Origin: Fenollaria timonensis
GTDB taxonomy: Bacteria > Bacillota > Clostridia > Tissierellales > Peptoniphilaceae
DNA: 64,000 nt
NCBI RefSeq assembly: GCF_001457835.1
Contig: NZ_LN898230.1
Coordinates: forward strand, 761,600 to 825,599
Direction: 5' to 3'
The notes under the pieces were generated by a model. That model was not told where the DNA came from and searched no databases. It worked only from the letters and a program-made list of their open reading frames with translations. Position 1 is the first letter of the stretch; each line of letters begins with the position of its first letter. This document shows, piece after piece, positions 1 through 8,540 of the stretch. The position numbers and the translations under genes were made by a program.

Positions 1-1
1 A

Positions 2-889
2 ATAATAAAAAGTAATAACAAAACATATACTTACTACGATGAAAAATACTTTGCCTTAACTAATTATGAGGTATATATAAACAATAGATCTTCTTGCGGA
101 AGAAGACCAAAATATATAGATATAGTCGAATTTCTTAAATGGGCAGACAATAAAATGTTAAAAGATAAATGGTCTCCAGATGTATGTGTTGGATACGCAA
201 AAGCAAATAGACTCTTTCCATCATCAGAAATACCATCAACAAAAAGCCTCTACAACTGGATAAATAAGTCACTAATGAAAACAAAAAATATAGATCTACT
301 AGAAAAAGTAAAGAGAAAAAACAAAAATAGCACAAGAAGAACAAGACAAAACAAGAAAAAGCTTGGCATATCCATAGAAGAAAGACCAGATAAAATACAA
401 ACAAGAGAAGAATTCGGCCACTGGGAAATAGATACAGTTATAGGTAAAAAGAAAAAGACAGATCCAGTACTACTTACATTAGTAGAAAGAAAAACAAGAT
501 ATGAAAAGCTGATAAAAATACATGGAAAAACACCCGATGCAGTAGACATTGGACTTAAATTCTTAAAAGATAATGCGCAGTTAAACAAAGAAATATTTAA
601 AAGTATAACATCAGATAATGGTTCAGAATTTTCAAGCTTATCAGAATTAGCAGAATATGTAGATATATATTTTTGTCATCCATATACATCATGGGAAAGA
701 GGAACTAGTGAATGTCAACATAAATTAATACGAAGATTTATACAAAAAGGCACATCAATAGAAGAAGTATCAAAAGAAAAAATATACAGAATAAACGAGT
801 GGATGAATAATTTGCCAAGAAAAATCTTTAATTACAAAACTGCAAAAGAAGAGTTCATAAAGGAAATAAAACAGCTTAAAAGTATCTAG
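2..889 (+). CDS. IS30 family transposase, 5' truncated by the window edge
   Basis: DDE-type transposase for IS30-like transposition. The frame is open from base 2; the Met at 155 is internal, because the 51 codons before it read through without a stop and continue the family's usual sequence (CGRRPKY just before it). Numbered from that Met, the catalytic triad is D93 (HWEIDTV), D154 (SDNGSEF) and E186 (RGTSE). Related transposases usually read RGTNEN there; this one has RGTSEC, which keeps the acidic residue but changes its neighbours. A basic stretch (about residues 50-72 from that Met) follows the N-terminal DNA-binding part. The TAG stop lies in the loop of a hairpin. It is probably intact upstream, but this cannot be seen. 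Confidence 0.88.
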   Translation: MIKSNNKTYTYYDEKYFALTNYEVYINNRSSCGRRPKYIDIVEFLKWADNKMLKDKWSPDVCVGYAKANRLFPSSEIPSTKSLYNWINKSLMKTKNIDLLEKVKRKNKNSTRRTRQNKKKLGISIEERPDKIQTREEFGHWEIDTVIGKKKKTDPVLLTLVERKTRYEKLIKIHGKTPDAVDIGLKFLKDNAQLNKEIFKSITSDNGSEFSSLSELAEYVDIYFCHPYTSWERGTSECQHKLIRRFIQKGTSIEEVSKEKIYRINEWMNNLPRKIFNYKTAKEEFIKEIKQLKSI

Positions 890-916
890 TTTAATAAAAA
901 TAAATACTTTTAAGCT
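873..916 (+). terminator. Hairpin around the IS30 transposase stop codon
   Basis: A perfect 13-bp inverted repeat (AGCTTAAAAGTAT at 873-885 and ATACTTTTAAGCT at 904-916) with an 18-nt loop containing the TAG stop. There is no long T run after it, so it may be a weak terminator or a structure limiting transcription into the element from the other side. Confidence 0.5.
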
Positions 917-1124
917 ATACTATACATTTAGTCTATATGATGTCTGGGTGGCTAACTTATTGTTGCAATTTATAAAATATATATATTGTAAAAATCAATA
1001 GAACTGATACTAAGTTTATTACAGGAGCATCATTTATGCTTAAATTTAATTTATATAATATTCCCCAATATAGTATGACCGCTAAATGCCCTAATATAAT
1101 TTTTAATAATTTTTTATACATAAT

Positions 1125-1766
1125 TTAATAATAAGTAGTAACTATCCTTTCATTTTTTGTATTTATACCCAATAATATTAGAAAAACAATGAGTATTAAA
1201 GCTTTTATTATAAAATATAGCGCTAAAACATTCGTAAATATATAAGTTATATAAGAGACACTTAAAATAATTATATGCAAAACAGCGAAATTTATCTGCA
1301 ATCTATTTATCTTGTTCATATTTGTAATAAAAAGTATTGTATATATAATAAGTAAAGTATATATTAAACTTGTTATGAGCATATTAAAAATTAAATAAAT
1401 TGATAAACTCATTGTATACATACTTAAAACTATTGAAGGTGCTAATATTATAAGTGTTGAAAAATATAATGATGCTATATAATTTATAATGATTTTATTC
1501 TTAGAAACACCATTAGCTAAGATAAACTCTATTCTTTTACTGATCTTATCATTTACAATCGTTGACTTTGCAAGCTCAAGTGCAAATATTATAAATAGCA
1601 TAACTAAGCTATCACTTTTTAATATCTGCATAATTATCTCATTATTTATTGTGCTCTGTCCTACTAAAACAGGTATTAGAGTAAATATAAATGCCATAAG
1701 CGCCATTAGAAGTGCATTCTTATCAAGATTTTTTTCTATATCGTTTTTTATTAAGTCTAAGACCAT
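1125..1766 (-). CDS. ABC-2-like exporter permease subunit (second of two)
   Basis: Hydrophobic protein of 213 aa with about six predicted membrane segments. It is the last gene of a three-gene minus-strand operon and overlaps the preceding permease by 10 bp. It shares with that neighbour the cytoplasmic motif RIEFILA(N/S)G after a DK(I/L)(S/N)K turn, so the two are likely diverged duplicates forming a heterodimeric membrane domain driven by the ATPase at 2467-3129. The substrate cannot be told; small ABC-2 exporters of this layout often handle peptides, antibiotics or lipids. A ribosome site (AGGAGGG) precedes the ATG. No clear GC-rich terminator follows, only AT-rich DNA up to the IS30 remnant. 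Confidence 0.7.
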   Translation of the reverse strand: MVLDLIKNDIEKNLDKNALLMALMAFIFTLIPVLVGQSTINNEIIMQILKSDSLVMLFIIFALELAKSTIVNDKISKRIEFILANGVSKNKIIINYIASLYFSTLIILAPSIVLSMYTMSLSIYLIFNMLITSLIYTLLIIYTILFITNMNKINRLQINFAVLHIIILSVSYITYIFTNVLALYFIIKALILIVFLILLGINTKNERIVTTYY

Positions 1767-2470
1767 GTGCCCTCCTTATCTATAACAGCTTCATTACTTA
1801 ATTTTTTGTATTTAATTATTGAAAAAGATGCAAATATTATTAATAATACAATGTTTATCCCTAATAATACATATACTAAGTTTACATTATGCTTATCTAT
1901 AAACTCTATGATATGCTTTGAAAAAGAAGCTACTAAATAAATTAATAAACTTGAAACAAAGAATACTAAATTTTTAAAAAACTTAAAATTCTTTTGATAT
2001 AAGCTTATTATATTAAATAAAAGCACTTCAAAATACAACATTATAACTAAACTAATATATACTGCAAATATTAGTTTAAAATCAATTTTAAAATCATATA
2101 TTAAATAAGTCATGAAGAATAAAACGAATGATGGAATTGAAGAAATCACCCACATTTCTTTAGTATATGATTTTATTATATCTTTTATATCAAATCCAGA
2201 TGCAAGTATGAACTCAATACGTTTATTTAATTTATCTTTAGCTGTTAAATTAACGACCATAGCGTTCGAGCCAATTATTGTAAAGCCTAGTATAAATACA
2301 TATAGCATCAATAATATATAATAATCACCACGAGATGCGAATACATTTTTGTATAATAAAAAATTAAATACAATAGCTATTAATAATGTTAAAACAATAT
2401 TTAAGCGCACATCAGTATCTTTTAACAAATATTTTCTACAAGCTTTATTTATATTTAAATTATCATTCAT
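1757..2470 (-). CDS. ABC-2-like exporter permease subunit (first of two)
   Basis: 237-aa membrane protein with about six hydrophobic segments. Its ATG overlaps the TGA of the ATPase gene (ATGA), and GAGGAGGG lies just upstream, so the two are translationally coupled. It carries RIEFILASG around residue 85, matching RIEFILANG in the next gene, which supports a paired permease. It resembles ABC-2 type permeases in size and context, but I recognise no named family and infer the role mainly from the operon. Confidence 0.7.
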   Translation of the reverse strand: MNDNLNINKACRKYLLKDTDVRLNIVLTLLIAIVFNFLLYKNVFASRGDYYILLMLYVFILGFTIIGSNAMVVNLTAKDKLNKRIEFILASGFDIKDIIKSYTKEMWVISSIPSFVLFFMTYLIYDFKIDFKLIFAVYISLVIMLYFEVLLFNIISLYQKNFKFFKNLVFFVSSLLIYLVASFSKHIIEFIDKHNVNLVYVLLGINIVLLIIFASFSIIKYKKLSNEAVIDKEGTWS

Positions 2471-3129
2471 TTTCTTCCCTCCTCAATAAATAATTCTTCA
2501 AGGCTTTCTCCCTTGATATCATCTATGTTTTTTGTAAACAAAATTTTTCCATCTTTTATCATAGTAACATTATCAGCTACTTTTTCTATCTCTGCTAAAT
2601 CGTGGCTTGTTATTACTATAGTCTTGCCTTTATCCTTTAGTATTTTTATTAAGTCTCTTATTTGTACTCTAGATATAGGATCTACACCGCTAGTCGCTTC
2701 ATCTAAGAAAACTATATCTCGATTCATAAGAACTATAATTAAAAGAGAAAGTTTTCTTTTCATTCCTTTTGAATAAGTTGATACTTTTCTATCTAAATCA
2801 TCTGTAATTCCTAATAAGTCGCTGTACTTTTTATATACATTACTTGCATATCCAAAATACAAGCCATAGATATTAATATTTTCTAAACCTGTTTTATCTT
2901 CATATAAGTAATCATTTTCAAGAAGCATTGCATGGTCGCCATTAACCAGAACACTACCTTTGTCCTCTTTGTATAAACCCGTTAATATCCTTAGTAAAGA
3001 TGTTTTACCAGAACCGTTTGGTCCTACAATCGCATGAACGGTATTGGCTTCAATATCTAATGAAAAATCATTATAAAGTTTTTTCTTCTTAAAATTTTTG
3101 CTCATATTTTTTACTTCAATAATATTCAT
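2467..3129 (-). CDS. ABC transporter ATP-binding protein
   Basis: 220-aa ATPase that would energise the two permeases downstream. Visible motifs: Walker A GPNGSGKT at residues 36-43, a signature of the YSKGMKRKL type near 118-126 (SKGM instead of SGGQ, common in ABC-2 exporter ATPases), Walker B with FLDEATSGVDP near 141-151, and the switch histidine in TSHD. The start is placed at 3129 because AGGAGGT sits just upstream; the longer open frame to 3204 encodes a hydrophobic run unlike an ABC protein and has no ribosome site. It is divergent from the ABC-F gene. Export of a toxic peptide or drug is possible but not shown. Confidence 0.88.
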   Translation of the reverse strand: MNIIEVKNMSKNFKKKKLYNDFSLDIEANTVHAIVGPNGSGKTSLLRILTGLYKEDKGSVLVNGDHAMLLENDYLYEDKTGLENINIYGLYFGYASNVYKKYSDLLGITDDLDRKVSTYSKGMKRKLSLLIIVLMNRDIVFLDEATSGVDPISRVQIRDLIKILKDKGKTIVITSHDLAEIEKVADNVTMIKDGKILFTKNIDDIKGESLEELFIEEGRK

Positions 3130-3232
3130 AATAAACCTCCTGTGTATTATTTGTAATTTGATTATATATTGACTAAAATTGAAATTCATGAGTAAAAACT
3201 GCAATTTTATCTTATTTTCATCTAATAAAATA

Positions 3233-3241
3233 TGTTATAAT
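3233..3241 (+). promoter_or_regulatory. Extended -10 promoter element of the ABC-F operon
   Basis: TGTTATAAT (TG, one base, TATAAT) lies 18 bp before the ATG at 3259, with a short ribosome site GAGGTG at 3248-3253. No convincing -35 is visible, as expected where an extended -10 suffices. The same nine bases occur before the gene at 11101. Confidence 0.6.
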
Positions 3242-3258
3242 ATAATCGAGGTGTTTTT

Positions 3259-5154
3259 ATGACTGTACTAGCATGTAATAATATAAAAAAAGTTTTTATA
3301 GACAAGTTAATTTTTGAAAACGTTTCTATTAATATAAATGAAGGCGAAAAAGTTGCCATAGTTGGTATGAATGGTACTGGTAAGTCAACTTTACTTAATA
3401 TTTTATCTGGCATGCTTAATTATGATGAAGGCGATATATTTATTTCTAAAGATACTAAAATCGCCTACCTTGAGCAAAATACAACGATCAGAAGTTCTTT
3501 AAGTGTTTATGATGAGATGAAGAAGTCCATGAAGCACTTGACTGATCTTGAAGAGGAGCTTAGGAATTTTGAAGATATCATTGCCAAGGATCCTAGTCAA
3601 GAGAACTTGGATAGATATGCCTTTTTACTTGAAGACTTCGAAAAGAAAGGCGGATATACATATGATGCTGAGATAAAAAAGGTTTTGACTGGGCTTGGTT
3701 TTGGCGAAGAACAGTTTAGCCAGGCTTTTAACTCTCTTAGCGGCGGACAAAAGTCTAAACTAATGCTTGCCAAAGCACTTATACAAGAGTCTGATATACT
3801 TTTCTTGGATGAGCCGACCAACCATCTTGACATTGACTCAATGGAATTCCTTCAGGAATACATCAATTCGTTTAATAAGACTGTTGTTATGGTCAGTCAC
3901 GATAGATATTTTCTAAATGCTACATGTAATAAGGTTATTCTTATAAAGGATCACACAACTCATGAGTACAATATGGGCTACGAGCAATATATCAAGCAAA
4001 GAAAGATAAATGAAGCGATTCAAGAGAAGGCTTATATTAATCAGCAAAAAGAAATTGAAAGGCAAAAAGAAATTATCAGAAGATATAGGTCTTACGCTAC
4101 TGAAAAAAGCATTATTAAGGCAAAGTCTCGTGAGAAGATGCTTGCTAAGATTGAGCTCTTAAGTGATGTCAATGATGACAGCGAGATTAATTTCAAGTTT
4201 AGGATGAAGGTCGAGTCAGGTAACGATGTCTTAGCTGTTGAAAATATCAATAAAAGCTTTGGTGATTTTAAATTATTAAATGATATAAACTTTAACATAT
4301 ATAAGCGTGAACATGTTGGCATCATCGGTGCTAACGGTATTGGTAAATCAACTCTATTTAAAATTATTCTTGGTGAAGAAAGTCATGACTGTGGTGAAAT
4401 ACGCTTTGGAACTAATGTCAATGTCGGCTACTTCGATCAAGAGCTAGAAAAGCTTGACGTGAATAAATCCATTGCCGAAGAGATATGGGACAGCTTCCCT
4501 CGCCTTACTTACTTTGAGCTAAGAAAGGCTCTTGCAAAGTTTTTATTTATTGATGACGATATCTACAAAATGATTGATGAGCTATCGGGTGGAGAAAAAG
4601 CTAGAGTTTCTCTATGTAAAATAATGCTTTCTGATGTAAACTTCCTTGTCCTAGACGAACCTACAAATCACTTGGACATCGAGTCAAAAGAAGTTTTGGA
4701 AGAGGCTCTTAATTCATACGAAGGAACTCTGCTTGTAATTAGCCACGATAGATATTTTCTAAATAAAGTTGTAAATAAAATACTTGAGCTTAAAGCCGAT
4801 GGTATTCATGAATTTTTAGGTAACTATGATTATTATCTTGAAAAGAAAAAGCGTATGCGTGAAGAAGAAGCTTTCTTAGAAGAGCCTGAAGAAATTACAA
4901 AGACGCAAGCAAAGCTTAATAAAAAGCGAGAGAGAGAAGAAAAAGAAAGATTAAAAAAGGAAAAACAAGCAAAGGATGCTCTTGAAAAAGAAATTTCAGA
5001 GCTTGAAAAACATAAGGATAAGATTCATAATGAGCTCGCAAATCCAGATATATACGATGACATAGACAGGGTTAACGATTTGAACTTTAAACTTACTGAG
5101 ATTGATGAGAAGCTTGATGCTTTATATGAAGAGCTTATTTATATGGAGGATTAA
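3259..5154 (+). CDS. ABC-F family ATPase, Uup-like with C-terminal coiled coil
   Basis: 631-aa soluble protein with two ABC domains and no membrane segment, the ABC-F layout of ribosome-associated translation factors. First domain: Walker A GMNGTGKST (36-44), LSGGQ (160-164), FLDEPTNHLD (182-191). An interdomain linker at about 235-310 corresponds to the P-site tRNA interaction motif. Second domain: GANGIGKST (357-365), LSGGE (442-446), VLDEPTNHLD (464-473). Residues 540-630 are highly charged and predicted coiled coil, as in Uup/YdiF-type members. Known roles of the family are rescue of stalled ribosomes or antibiotic protection; which applies here cannot be decided from sequence. It stands next to, but divergent from, the ABC-2 exporter. 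Confidence 0.9.
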   Translation: MTVLACNNIKKVFIDKLIFENVSININEGEKVAIVGMNGTGKSTLLNILSGMLNYDEGDIFISKDTKIAYLEQNTTIRSSLSVYDEMKKSMKHLTDLEEELRNFEDIIAKDPSQENLDRYAFLLEDFEKKGGYTYDAEIKKVLTGLGFGEEQFSQAFNSLSGGQKSKLMLAKALIQESDILFLDEPTNHLDIDSMEFLQEYINSFNKTVVMVSHDRYFLNATCNKVILIKDHTTHEYNMGYEQYIKQRKINEAIQEKAYINQQKEIERQKEIIRRYRSYATEKSIIKAKSREKMLAKIELLSDVNDDSEINFKFRMKVESGNDVLAVENINKSFGDFKLLNDINFNIYKREHVGIIGANGIGKSTLFKIILGEESHDCGEIRFGTNVNVGYFDQELEKLDVNKSIAEEIWDSFPRLTYFELRKALAKFLFIDDDIYKMIDELSGGEKARVSLCKIMLSDVNFLVLDEPTNHLDIESKEVLEEALNSYEGTLLVISHDRYFLNKVVNKILELKADGIHEFLGNYDYYLEKKKRMREEEAFLEEPEEITKTQAKLNKKREREEKERLKKEKQAKDALEKEISELEKHKDKIHNELANPDIYDDIDRVNDLNFKLTEIDEKLDALYEELIYMED

Positions 5155-5155
5155 G

Positions 5156-5788
5156 ATGTTTGAACTGAAAAATGTAAAATTCAAAGATATTATTAACATA
5201 GAGCATCTGTCTATTGGTGATAGTGGCCTTACTATGATTATGGGGCCAAGTGGCAGCGGTAAATCTACTCTTCTAAAGATGCTTGATAACCTTATAAGCC
5301 CTGATAACGGCGATATTTTATACAAAGGCGACAATATTAAGTCATTCAAAGCGCATGAATTAAGAAGAAAAGTTATTATGCAGTCTCAATTCCCCGCTAT
5401 CTTCGAAGGCAATGTGAGAGACAATTTAAATATAGCTAGAAAATTCAGTGATATAGACACTCTTGATGATGCGAAACTAAAAGAACTGCTTGATATAGTT
5501 TTGCTTGATAAAGATCTTAATGATAATCCAAAGGACTTCTCTGGCGGAGAAAAGACTAGACTATCGATAGCGAGGGTCTTGGCAATGGATGCTGAAGTCT
5601 ATCTATTTGACGAGCCAACATCCTCACTTGATGAAGAGACCGAATACAAGCTTATAAGTAATGTGATTAAGTACTTAAAAGAAAGAGATAAGAAGATAAT
5701 TATGGTATCGCACTCAGAAAAACTATTCTCCCTAGCTGATCAAGTGATTAGCATAAAGAATAAGATAGCGACAATTAAAGAGGCCTAG
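5156..5788 (+). CDS. ABC ATPase paired with FetB-like permease (FetA/YbbL-like)
   Basis: 210-aa ATPase with Walker A GPSGSGKST (30-38), signature FSGGEKTRLS near 126, and Walker B YLFDEPTSSLD near 146. The start at 5156 follows GGAGG at 5145-5149; the longer open frame lies inside the end of the ABC-F gene. The next gene, one base away, encodes a UPF0014/FetB membrane protein, so the pair matches the FetAB (YbbLM) system, implicated in E. coli in iron export and oxidative stress resistance. Substrate is inferred from that family, not from this sequence. Confidence 0.85.
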   Translation: MFELKNVKFKDIINIEHLSIGDSGLTMIMGPSGSGKSTLLKMLDNLISPDNGDILYKGDNIKSFKAHELRRKVIMQSQFPAIFEGNVRDNLNIARKFSDIDTLDDAKLKELLDIVLLDKDLNDNPKDFSGGEKTRLSIARVLAMDAEVYLFDEPTSSLDEETEYKLISNVIKYLKERDKKIIMVSHSEKLFSLADQVISIKNKIATIKEA

Positions 5789-5789
5789 T

Positions 5790-6560
5790 ATGTTAACTGA
5801 AATTTCAATATTACAGCTAGCCCTATCTTTTGCATTTATCATAGTACTTTTAGTAATTTCTAAGATAAAGGGTTTATCAAATCAAGGACTAATTATAGTC
5901 GCTTCTCTTAGAATGACAATTCAATTGATTATAACAGGCTATTTACTAAAATACATTTTAAAGAGCGATAGTCCGTGGATAACAGTTTTGATACTTATAA
6001 TTATGGAAGCGTTTGCAATATTTAATGTCTACAAAAGAAGCAAGGTTAAATCTATCAAGCTTAAAGAGCTTATAGCAATATGCTTTATAGGATCGAGTTT
6101 AGTGTCAATATTCTACTACATCATAGTCGTTGTAGGCGTTAGACCATGGTACGACCCAAGGTACTTCATAACTATCTCAGGAATGCTTATTGGTAATACA
6201 ATGACGGGCATGAGTCTTGCTATTAACTCTTATAAAAATTCTCTCAATGATCAAAGAGATACGATTGAGTCGGCACTTATGCTTGGCGCAAAACCTAAGG
6301 ATGCTGTGTTAAGAATATCGAGAGAAGCATTTGGCTCCGCCATACTACCGACACTTAACTCAATGCTCGGCATGGGCATAGTGCTTTTGCCTGGTATGAT
6401 GACAGGTCAAATACTATCAGGAACTGACCCAATGTCTGCTATACTATATCAAATAACGATCATGATAGCCATAGTCGGAACTGTCGGTATCACTACAAGC
6501 ATATTTACATCGCTTGCGTACAAAGCTTTCTTTAATGATAGAGAGCAAATACTATTCTAA
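5790..6560 (+). CDS. FetB/YbbM-like ABC permease (UPF0014 family)
   Basis: 256-aa protein with about seven hydrophobic segments. The conserved C-terminal half is recognisable: an EALMLGAKPKDA-like stretch, then MLGMGIVLLPGMMTGQILSG and a TSIFTSLAYKAFF-type end, characteristic of the FetB/YbbM family. It follows its ATPase by one base. The pair would form a metal (probably iron) exporter at the cytoplasmic membrane, inferred from E. coli FetAB. A bidirectional terminator closes the operon. Confidence 0.85.
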   Translation: MLTEISILQLALSFAFIIVLLVISKIKGLSNQGLIIVASLRMTIQLIITGYLLKYILKSDSPWITVLILIIMEAFAIFNVYKRSKVKSIKLKELIAICFIGSSLVSIFYYIIVVVGVRPWYDPRYFITISGMLIGNTMTGMSLAINSYKNSLNDQRDTIESALMLGAKPKDAVLRISREAFGSAILPTLNSMLGMGIVLLPGMMTGQILSGTDPMSAILYQITIMIAIVGTVGITTSIFTSLAYKAFFNDREQILF

Positions 6561-6582
6561 TAGAAAAGTCAATATAAAAAAC

Positions 6583-6611
6583 AAACTCTACTAAAAATAC
6601 TAGTAGAGTTT
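6583..6611. terminator. Bidirectional terminator between convergent genes
   Basis: Perfect 11-bp inverted repeat, AAACTCTACTA at 6583-6593 and TAGTAGAGTTT at 6601-6611, with a 7-nt loop, between the plus-strand FetB-like gene and the minus-strand gene ending at 6600. The minus-strand stop codon lies within it. Flanking A and T runs fit use in both directions. Confidence 0.75.
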
Positions 6612-7151
6612 ATTTATATACGAATCTATTACTGACTCTTTCTTCTTTTCGCTAAAAACGTTCTTCTCTCTCAAAATGTCTACAAGCCACAAAGCTTTCG
6701 AATGGAAGATTGCTTCATTATAATCACTTAAGACTATCTCATAAAGCTTGCCATTTAAGAACTTTGAATTTGTTTTAACGTAGTACGCATCAACATTCTC
6801 AAAGTCAACCAGCCTTAGTATGCTTATAGTCGTTAAATCTTTTTGATGATACAAACTTAGCCCAGTGTTTTTGTACTCAACAAAATACTTTCTGTGCTTG
6901 TTTGTATTTTTTATCTCATTTGCAAGCATCAGATAGTACTTAGCAAGCGAATTATAGTATTGGTAGTTAAACATGCCCTTTTCAAATGAATCAATCTTAA
7001 TAAAAGGTTTGATGTTTAGACTAGTAATAAAATTGAAATTCTCTTGAAGAAACTCCTTCTTCGTCAAGTCACCATTGTTGAACTGTATGATCAAAGAATG
7101 TCTCTTCTCGAAAAATACCTCAAAAAGATTCTTCCTCTTTACATAAAGCAT
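6600..7151 (-). CDS. Conserved-looking hypothetical protein, 183 aa
   Basis: I do not recognise a named family. The protein is soluble, basic, rich in Phe, Tyr, Lys and Asn, without a signal peptide or membrane segment, and appears mostly helical. It is the last gene of a minus-strand run beginning at the parvulin (10985) and shares the direction of the P-loop protein just upstream (17-bp gap). Codon use resembles the neighbours, so it looks like a resident gene and not a recent import. No catalytic motif is visible. Confidence 0.65.
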   Translation of the reverse strand: MLYVKRKNLFEVFFEKRHSLIIQFNNGDLTKKEFLQENFNFITSLNIKPFIKIDSFEKGMFNYQYYNSLAKYYLMLANEIKNTNKHRKYFVEYKNTGLSLYHQKDLTTISILRLVDFENVDAYYVKTNSKFLNGKLYEIVLSDYNEAIFHSKALWLVDILREKNVFSEKKKESVIDSYINKLY

Positions 7152-7168
7152 TAAATACCACTTTCTAA

Positions 7169-7588
7169 TTATTTGACTTCTTCTACATAACTCCTTAAGT
7201 CACTGTCTACTTCATCAGCTACGTAGTCAACGTTGATAAGTATGTCTACATCATGCTTTTCAGAAATTTCATCTAAATTCTTTACTAAGCATTTTAAATC
7301 TTCTTTCTTAATATCGATAATCTTATAAACACTGTCGATATAAATTTTTTCTAGGTCGAAGTCCATAGATAGCATTCCAAGCAAGAAGCCATAGAACTTT
7401 TCAATAGAATTTACACTGTAGTCGCTTAAGTTAATAAGTCTAACGTTAGTGTCTAGAGAAAATATGTGTTCGTCCTCAACATCTAAGAACGTAATGTTGC
7501 CGTTACCTGACTTAATGTCATCGTTAGCACCATTGATTAACCACTTAGTCTTTCCTGCACCTTTTGCTCCTAAGATTAATTTAACCAT
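7169..7588 (-). CDS. Small P-loop NTPase-like protein, 139 aa
   Basis: The N-terminus carries a Walker A motif GAKGAGKT at residues 7-14 directly after a hydrophobic strand (VKLIL), and later strands (ITFLDVED, KIYIDSVYKI, DILINVDYVA) fit a small nucleotide-binding fold. The start is put at 7588 because AAGGAGG ends directly next to the ATG at 7597, too close for initiation, but is nine bases from the ATG at 7588. It overlaps the radical SAM gene by 8 bp, implying coupling. Function unknown: an ATP-binding accessory or kinase-like protein is possible. Confidence 0.72.
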   Translation of the reverse strand: MVKLILGAKGAGKTKWLINGANDDIKSGNGNITFLDVEDEHIFSLDTNVRLINLSDYSVNSIEKFYGFLLGMLSMDFDLEKIYIDSVYKIIDIKKEDLKCLVKNLDEISEKHDVDILINVDYVADEVDSDLRSYVEEVK

Positions 7589-8540
7589 AAAAATCATCCT
7601 CCTTAAAATATTTACCTTGGTAATTTGATTTTCTTTTCATTTGTTCTAATATGGAATCTTTTATTCTCCACCAAGATTCGCCCCAGTTGCAATGAATCGT
7701 TCCCTCTTCATCGGACCTTCCAACCAATCTTTGTATAATTATATCATCTTTTATATGAGTTAAGAAAATTTCTACTCTATCTACATAGTCTTCTCTGTTT
7801 AAGAGTTTAAACTCATGAGCTTTATACATCTGGGCTATCTTAGTTCCTTCCATGATATATAAACTATGTAGTTTAACTTCATCCATCTTTGTCATGTTAA
7901 TGAGCCTAGCGTCATTATATATGTCATCTATGCTATCCCACGGCAAATCAAGTATCAAGTGAGCTGCCTTTCTTATGCCGTACTTTGATAATGTTTCACA
8001 CGCATCTATATAGTCCTTAGTATTGTGACAGCGGTTTAATATCTTAAGCGTCTCATCATTTGAGCTCTGTAAGCCAAGTTCAACAGTTATCTCAAGATTA
8101 TACTCATCTTTTACATCCTTCAATAACTTCATGTAATCATCAAAGATTAAATCAGGCCTTGTCGATATGTTAATCCCAACAACGTCTTCCTGTATTGCGT
8201 TCATTATATTTTCCTTAAACTGATCTAGTGGCATATAAGTATTAGAAAAGTTTTGAAAATAAGCTATGAACTTAGTAGCCTTATGGTTCTTCGTGATATT
8301 TATCTTGTTTTGTTCAATCTGCTCTTTGACAGATAGTTTGTTAGATAAATTCTCAAAGCTGCCTCCCTCTGCTGTGCAAAAGATGCAGCCGCCATAAGCC
8401 TTTGAGCCGTCTCTATTGGGACAAGTTATGTTTAGACTGATAGGAAGCTTATAAACCTTAGTGTGAAATTTATTTCTTAAGTACTCTGAGTAGACTCTAT
8501 AGAGTTTTTTCTCTTCCTCAAAGCTTATAATATTACTCAT
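7581..8540 (-). CDS. TIGR01212-type radical SAM protein (YhcC-like)
   Basis: 319-aa radical SAM enzyme. Cluster-binding cysteines are C40, C52 and C55 in CPNRDG...GGCIFC, the wide first spacing being characteristic of the YhcC/TIGR01212 group instead of the usual CxxxCxxC. Downstream motifs (a GINISTRPD stretch, then VELGLQSSND) fit the radical SAM barrel and relate it to the Elp3-like tree. The family's reaction is not firmly established in what I know. It overlaps the DUF1292 gene by 8 bp upstream and the P-loop gene by 8 bp downstream, so the three are probably co-translated. Confidence 0.88.
   Translation of the reverse strand: MSNIISFEEEKKLYRVYSEYLRNKFHTKVYKLPISLNITCPNRDGSKAYGGCIFCTAEGGSFENLSNKLSVKEQIEQNKINITKNHKATKFIAYFQNFSNTYMPLDQFKENIMNAIQEDVVGINISTRPDLIFDDYMKLLKDVKDEYNLEITVELGLQSSNDETLKILNRCHNTKDYIDACETLSKYGIRKAAHLILDLPWDSIDDIYNDARLINMTKMDEVKLHSLYIMEGTKIAQMYKAHEFKLLNREDYVDRVEIFLTHIKDDIIIQRLVGRSDEEGTIHCNWGESWWRIKDSILEQMKRKSNYQGKYFKEDDFYG

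Larger units (their letters stand above)
1..972 (+). mobile_element. IS30-family insertion sequence, left part outside the window
   Basis: The element contains an IS30-type DDE transposase whose reading frame is open to the first base of the window, so its left end lies outside. The right end is placed near 950-972, where a short conserved-looking stretch (GGTGGCTAACTTATTG at about 947-962) follows the transposase and its hairpin, as in related IS30 elements. Without the left inverted repeat the exact end and target duplication cannot be fixed. It is unrelated to the two ISL3 elements further along. Confidence 0.6.

Noticed and set aside
135-588. Minus-strand open frames opposite the IS30 transposase
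   Set aside because: Shadows of the real gene; Phe/Leu-rich translation typical of the complement of A-rich coding sequence.
1062-1085. TTCCCCAATATAGTATGACCGC resembles an ISL3 terminal repeat (TCCCCAATAT shared with the right end)
   Set aside because: Only ten bases match, there is no partner repeat or target duplication nearby, and chance similarity in AT-rich DNA is likely.
3130-3232. Minus-strand promoter of the ABC-2 exporter (TATAAT near 3160-3165)
   Set aside because: A -10-like match exists, but no -35 at a reasonable distance could be found, so support is too weak.
7150-7170. Possible separate promoter between the P-loop gene and the 183-aa gene
   Set aside because: Only 17 bases; no -10 or -35 pattern, so read-through is more likely.
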